A stretch of 8,260 bases of DNA from Porphyromonadaceae bacterium (GTDB lineage Bacteria; Bacteroidota; Bacteroidia; Bacteroidales; Dysgonomonadaceae). The notes beneath the pieces were generated by a model. The model had not been told where the DNA came from and did not search any database. It was given only the letters and a program-made list of their open reading frames with translations. The translations under genes were made by a program, and so were the position numbers. The stretch lies in contig JALHIE010000133.1 of NCBI GenBank assembly GCA_022840285.1, positions 1-8,260 of the forward strand, given 5' to 3'. Of the stretch, positions 4,724-8,260 are shown in pieces; the stretch's first letter is position 1, and each line of letters starts with the position of its first letter.

Positions 4724-6544
4724 ATGTACGGACTAGGAAATATAGATCTACAAAAATATAATCCATTCCCGAGTTTTCAGTCTGGACAAGCAGAAGCAAT
4801 AGCCCAGATATTAGGCCACTTTGAGAATGGCCAGAAAGTAGTTGAGCTTAATGCACCCACCGCTGCTGGTAAGAGCCTAGACCTATTTGTATTGGGCAGG
4901 ATACTCAGCGAAAAGATGGGTGTTCGGGTAGTTTACACCACGCCACTAGTAGCATTAGTCAACCAGCTTGAAAACGAGCCTGCTTTTGGTGTCATGCCAG
5001 TCCTGAAAGGCAAGCGTAATTACTTTTGCGGTCCGATGTCCGAAGTACTTGGCCGGGACATAACAGCGGATGACTGTCCATACGAGAGCTGGGAAGACGC
5101 AATCGAAGACTGCTCAAGCTGTGCTCAGTGTCAGTACAGGATAGCCTACAAGAAGTTCATGGACAGAGGATTTGGGGCCACAACATTAGCCAGATATCAG
5201 ATGCCCGGAGCCGTTCGTGACGAAACCGTAATCCTTTTAGTGGATGAAAGTGCGGGCTTAGAAAAGGCCCTAATAGACAGAGCCACCCTTAAGATCCCGG
5301 ACAGGATTAACTTGAACAATTTGTCCGAGAACTTGAGAAGGTACTACCACGAATTGGAAGTCGAAATCGAGAAGTTAACACGGGAGGTTAGCCTAGAAAA
5401 GGACTTAGCCAAAAAGGTTGCCTTGAACCAGGAAAAGAACAAGCTCGGTCGTGAATCCAGGAAGTGTGTTAAGGTCCTAGCCCACATAGAAAAAGGCCAC
5501 CCATACATAATAGACCGCGAGCGAAAGTTCCGGTTGTTAGATGGCAGGTCCGAATTCGAGGACATGATTGAGGGGCTCCAATATGTAGTACTGGCATCAG
5601 GGACACCCACGACCCAGATATTAACCGAAAACTATAAGTCCGTGGTTATACAGCACCCGATCCCAGTTGAACACAGGACCTGTTACTATGATCCGGTTGG
5701 GTCCATGAACTTTAAGGAAAGACAAACAACAGCACCAAAGATGGCCCAGAGGATCAATGAGTTACATGAACGGTTCGGCAAGAAAACCATGGTACACTGC
5801 GGAGCCTACGTAGTGGCCCAAATGATCTATGATAGTATGCCAAACAAGGACATTTGCATACTACAGGATCAGTCTGATCGGGAAGGCAGCAAAAACAAGT
5901 TCTTGACAACAGAAGGCCAGGCAATATTCCTGTCCGTGAACTTTGAAGAAGGCTTAGACTTAAAGGGTCCTAATTATCCCCTTAATATAATCGCGAAATT
6001 ATCCTTTGAAAACATAGCCGATGAGTTCATTAAGGCCCGCAACGAACGTGACAACTACAAGAGATACAACATGAATACAGCTGTCGCTACAATGCAGGCA
6101 GCAGGTAGAACAACAAGGAGCATTAATGACTACTCCCAGACCTTCATACTGGATGCTAGCTGGCAGGGATTTTTCAATAGAAATAAGAGATTGTTTCAGC
6201 CCTGGTTCATAGCGAGTTTAAGAACAGGAAACCCAGAAGAGGTTAAGGCAGAAACAGTTAAGATTGAAACACCAAAAATAGAAATCAATACAGAAAACCA
6301 AAAACGACAAGAACAGCCAAAATACGGACAGCTAGAAAAAGCCATTATATACTTAGCAGGAAGGTGTGACGGTGCAATAAAGCAGGACGGACAAGGCTTC
6401 AATGGAAGAGACACCGAGTTCGGGCACTCGTTAGCGGACCAGATACTAAGAGGCAGAACACTGAGTCCGAAACAGAGGTCCGTGGCTGAGAGAATGGTTA
6501 AGACCTACAAAAAGCAATTAGAAAAGGGTGGCATAATAATTTAA
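4724..6544 (+). CDS. XPD/Rad3/DinG-like SF2 helicase with Fe-S cysteines and a C-terminal accessory domain (606 aa)
   Basis: The ATG is placed by GAGGTGA three bases upstream. The protein shows superfamily 2 helicase motifs: Walker A APTAAGKS (44-51), motif Ia YTTPLVALVNQL (71-82), a DEx box VDES (173-176, where XPD has DEAH), motif III-like ASGTPTT (291-297), motif V-like VNFEEGLDLKG (405-415) and motif VI QAAGRTTR (458-465). Cys102, Cys118, Cys130, Cys133 and Cys136 between motifs Ia and II fit the Fe-S cluster domain of XPD/DinG helicases; the first four or a subset would bind the cluster. A charged linker (about 505-533) leads to a small domain (about 535-603, LAGRCDGAIKQDGQGFNGRDTEFGHSLA...) that I recall at the end of other DNA helicases and related proteins. 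Probably unwinds DNA 5'-3' in viral replication or repair. It has its own promoter. Confidence 0.85.
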   Translation: MYGLGNIDLQKYNPFPSFQSGQAEAIAQILGHFENGQKVVELNAPTAAGKSLDLFVLGRILSEKMGVRVVYTTPLVALVNQLENEPAFGVMPVLKGKRNYFCGPMSEVLGRDITADDCPYESWEDAIEDCSSCAQCQYRIAYKKFMDRGFGATTLARYQMPGAVRDETVILLVDESAGLEKALIDRATLKIPDRINLNNLSENLRRYYHELEVEIEKLTREVSLEKDLAKKVALNQEKNKLGRESRKCVKVLAHIEKGHPYIIDRERKFRLLDGRSEFEDMIEGLQYVVLASGTPTTQILTENYKSVVIQHPIPVEHRTCYYDPVGSMNFKERQTTAPKMAQRINELHERFGKKTMVHCGAYVVAQMIYDSMPNKDICILQDQSDREGSKNKFLTTEGQAIFLSVNFEEGLDLKGPNYPLNIIAKLSFENIADEFIKARNERDNYKRYNMNTAVATMQAAGRTTRSINDYSQTFILDASWQGFFNRNKRLFQPWFIASLRTGNPEEVKAETVKIETPKIEINTENQKRQEQPKYGQLEKAIIYLAGRCDGAIKQDGQGFNGRDTEFGHSLADQILRGRTLSPKQRSVAERMVKTYKKQLEKGGIII

Positions 6545-6648
6545 AGCCACCAAAACTTATTTGAGCTAGGTCAACTACTAAAATGCAGGTGATAGAATTG
6601 GTTCTTAAGCAACCAAAGGTTACAGTAGTAGAAGAAGAATATTAAATA

Positions 6649-6741
6649 TTATTTTTCTTTATCTTCTTCTTTTTTTGGACCTATTCGTAATATTTTTATT
6701 GATTCTTTATTATTTTCTATAAATTTATTTTCTTCTTTCAT
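6649..6741 (-). CDS. Small charged protein, unknown function (30 aa), coupled to the ART gene
   Basis: The ATG (6739-6741) overlaps the stop codon of the upstream ART frame as ATGA (6738-6741), the classic arrangement for coupled translation. The 30-residue product (MKEENKFIENNKESIKILRI...) is rich in Lys, Glu and Asn with a short hydrophobic centre and a KKEEDKEK tail. It ends at TAA (6649-6651). I recognise no family. The overlap is the main argument that it is real; short length and A-rich composition make chance possible. Confidence 0.4.
   Translation of the reverse strand: MKEENKFIENNKESIKILRIGPKKEEDKEK
6651..6676 (+). terminator. T-rich terminator candidate after the helicase
   Basis: About 110 nt past the helicase stop the plus strand becomes T-rich (ATTTTTCTTTATCTTC, then TTCTTTTTTT), a plausible archaeal terminator. 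It is the complement of the Lys/Glu codons of the 30-codon gene at 6649-6741, so base composition alone may explain it. Apart from a 20-codon frame that I do not accept, 6545-6648 holds nothing I recognise. Confidence 0.3.
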
Positions 6742-7286
6742 ACAATCGCCCTTATAGTGGTTATTTTAACGTGTTTTGCAGGTGTATCTCGGTATATTCC
6801 GCTATTTGGTGGTACAATATCAGTATATTTTGTTTTTCCGACTTCAAATTTAGTTCCACGATTTATCAGAACCTCAAGTTCTTTAGGCATCAAACTATCT
6901 TTGCCAATAAATAAAGCTTTTGTGCCGCTAGGTAATTGTAATTCTAATAATCTGCCTGTTTCCCCGTTTTCGTCTTTTGTATAGTTATTTGCCATAAAAG
7001 GTAATACCGACGTTGAACTAAAGCATGGAAACTCAATTTCTGATCCAGGAGTATCCAACGCATTTACTAACTCCGGATATTTTGATAATGTTTTATTAGA
7101 TATTCCCCTATACGTAACTAATGGCTCCGATAAGTCGGAATTAGTAAATAATTTATCTAATTTTTCTATGAGTTGTTTTGATTCTTTTACATTAGCTTTA
7201 TCAAATACATCATTACTATTTTCCATGTCTTTCATGGAACCATTTAAATATTCGTTTATTTGATGAAATCTACCACCACTATACAT
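6738..7286 (-). CDS. ADP-ribosyltransferase domain protein (R-S-E class), downstream half of a split gene
   Basis: The frame from the ATG at 7286 gives 182 residues. It carries the ADP-ribosyltransferase exoenzyme fold signature: Arg60 in VTYRGIS, the STS motif in CFSSTSV (90-93), and Glu136-x-Glu138 in PKELEVLINRGTKFEV. The ExE pair is typical of arginine-specific transferases, which use NAD+ to modify proteins. The opening MYSGGRFHQINEYL is the usual start of the fold, but the open frame continues upstream to 7582 with coherent protein (including NDRHVLT and the linker), and no start codon precedes 7286. So 7286 is probably an internal Met. The true product is likely the C-terminal half of a two-ART head protein; see 6738-8260. 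If translated alone it would be a free ART domain. Confidence 0.75.
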   Translation of the reverse strand: MYSGGRFHQINEYLNGSMKDMENSNDVFDKANVKESKQLIEKLDKLFTNSDLSEPLVTYRGISNKTLSKYPELVNALDTPGSEIEFPCFSSTSVLPFMANNYTKDENGETGRLLELQLPSGTKALFIGKDSLMPKELEVLINRGTKFEVGKTKYTDIVPPNSGIYRDTPAKHVKITTIRAIV

Positions 7287-7582
7287 AGTTAGTACATGGC
7301 GGTCATTTTTACTAAATTTTTTAAGTGGTTCCGCTGCTTTATTTAGTGATGCTTGTATCTGTTTGTTGGCTTCAATATCTTGAGGAGAGGAAAAATCATG
7401 ATCAGCTTTAAAACCAATAAATGTTTCCGAAGCGGATTTTGAATCAGATGTATTGCTTTTTTCTTGTTCTTCCGGATTACACTTGTTGGAATCATCGACG
7501 GTTCCTTTAGGGCATTTATAATTGAGTTTTATTGTTTCAACAGCATCGGAGAGATGAGAAGAACTTTGTTTTTGATTAGCAT

Positions 7583-7610
7583 TTACTAATTCAAAATTAC
7601 TAATTCAAAA
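7583..7610. repeat. Exact 14-bp tandem duplication (frameshift)
   Basis: TTACTAATTCAAAA occurs twice back to back (7583-7596, 7597-7610) on the plus strand. It lies at the junction of the two ART frames and supplies the premature TAG of the upstream one. A perfect repeat with no divergence suggests a recent replication-slippage event. Confidence 0.92.
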
Positions 7611-8260
7611 ATAAATTCATGTACAGGTTTATTAGAATCCAAACCAGAATTGTCTATATTTTTGTTTACGCCAAGGAACTTATAACTCTGATTTCTATTA
7701 ATGAGTAGTTCATCTTCGCTACCAGATACGGATTCAGTATGCAAAGCTTCTGAGTTTTTTGGTATCAGTATAGTAATAATACTACCACCATATCTGTCTC
7801 TACCAAACTGCAAGGCTTGTTCTTTATTAAGCGTTGTAGAAACAAACTTCGGATCGATTATTATTTTTCCTGGTTCTATATCATAGATATGTTTTTGGTT
7901 CAGTCCTAACAAATTTTCGATTTCGATATCTGACACACCGCGATATGTAGTGATACTAGAACTAGTAAGGAAATTTTGTTCTTTTTGTAAATTAAATATA
8001 CTGTCCAATCCAGTTATAATCTTTTCTATTTCTTTTGGTATATTACCAGAAATTCTGTTACCAAGATATTTATTTACTTCTAGATGTCCAATATTAGTAT
8101 AACTTTTCAAAGAATTAACCAAATATTCGTTGTTTTGTACCAATTGATTCAAAAATTCACTAGATTCTCCTCTGATTTTATCTGACTTGACGTTATCTAT
8201 GTCTTTAAATTTGTTAGGTATGGGTATATTTACTATAGGCTTTTCGATATCACATTTATT
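7586..8260 (-). CDS. ADP-ribosyltransferase domain protein (R-S-E class), upstream half of a split gene (5' end outside window)
   Basis: The frame is open from the right edge, so the real start is outside; a TTG at 8150-8152 is only an internal codon. After about 36 residues it contains an ART domain: Arg in TTYRGVS (7940 region), FVSTT for the STS motif, and SEDELLINRNQSYKF with the Glu-x-Glu pair. Spacing and motif wording match the second ART domain downstream (both have a YRG box and an E-x-E-LLINR/VLINR box), so the two are diverged copies. The frame stops at TAG (7586-7588) inside a 14-bp tandem duplication. Such ART domains occur in phage head proteins and virion-delivered modifiers of host proteins. 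The N-terminal part could hold a head-morphogenesis domain; that cannot be seen here. Confidence 0.75.
   Translation of the reverse strand, partial: NKCDIEKPIVNIPIPNKFKDIDNVKSDKIRGESSEFLNQLVQNNEYLVNSLKSYTNIGHLEVNKYLGNRISGNIPKEIEKIITGLDSIFNLQKEQNFLTSSSITTYRGVSDIEIENLLGLNQKHIYDIEPGKIIIDPKFVSTTLNKEQALQFGRDRYGGSIITILIPKNSEALHTESVSGSEDELLINRNQSYKFLGVNKNIDNSGLDSNKPVHEFIFELVILN

Larger units (their letters stand above)
6738..8260 (-). pseudogene. Double-ART gene broken by a 14-bp tandem duplication
   Basis: If one copy of the 14-bp repeat at 7583-7610 is removed, the two ART frames join into one open frame from 8260 to 6738 with no stop codon. The joint then reads HEFIFELVNANQKQSSSH, followed by KLNYKCPKGTVDDSNKC, a Ser/Glu-rich stretch and the second ART domain. 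I checked the frame arithmetic: 14 bases shift by two, which is exactly the offset between the two frames. The linker carries a CPKGT...C motif. The present DNA would give a truncated first ART and perhaps an internally started second one. It could also be a sequencing or assembly artefact, or a population variant. Confidence 0.75.

Noticed and set aside
6583..6645. Plus-strand 20-codon frame (MQVIELVLKQPKVTVVEEEY)
   Set aside because: Too short, no ribosome-binding site or good TATA box; chance occurrence cannot be excluded.
6757..6984. Plus-strand frame under the ART domain
   Set aside because: Opposite strand of the conserved ART motifs, which have the stronger protein evidence.
8150..8152. 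TTG as the start of the upstream ART gene
   Set aside because: The frame stays open upstream to the right edge with protein-like sequence and there is no ribosome-binding site placed for this TTG, so the start lies outside the window.

Overview
The window looks like part of an archaeal head-tail virus or integrated provirus. Evidence for archaea is TATA-box promoters about 25 bp upstream of starts, GAGGT(GA) ribosome-binding sites, T-tract terminators and an XPD/Rad3-like helicase. A Nitrososphaeria (Thaumarchaeota) host is a guess only. The viral assignment rests on a DUF2213-type prohead protease and on ADP-ribosyltransferase (ART) domains of the kind that occur in phage head proteins.

Layout. 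Positions 1-1590 (minus strand) hold a large prohead-protease gene running off the left edge and a 47-codon gene upstream of it. Both are preceded by the same 26-nt promoter-like element. Positions 1591-1871 are a divergent intergenic region with plus-strand TATA boxes and a hairpin. Positions 1872-4598 (plus) carry two paralogous helix-turn-helix (HTH) genes separated by an apparently intact IS200/IS605 element (tnpA, tnpB, end hairpins, probable omega RNA). Positions 4595-4658 are an exact 32-bp tandem duplication of a T-rich terminator. Positions 4724-6544 (plus) encode an iron-sulphur XPD/DinG-like helicase with a palindrome between its TATA box and its SD. Positions 6649-8260 (minus) carry a 30-codon gene and two ART domains. 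The ART domains were probably one protein, now split by an exact 14-bp tandem duplication.

How it fits together. The minus-strand genes at both ends look like one late head module (ART head protein, small protein, prohead protease). The plus-strand block of HTH, HTH and helicase sits inside it in the opposite direction with its own promoters and terminators, like a moron or regulatory/replication cassette. The HTH proteins are candidates to regulate the helicase promoter and the divergent late promoters. The insertion sequence is a later arrival between the two HTH genes.

Most unusual items: the broken double-ART protein, the antisense cassette in the late module, the shared late-promoter element and the duplicated N-terminal domain of the protease.
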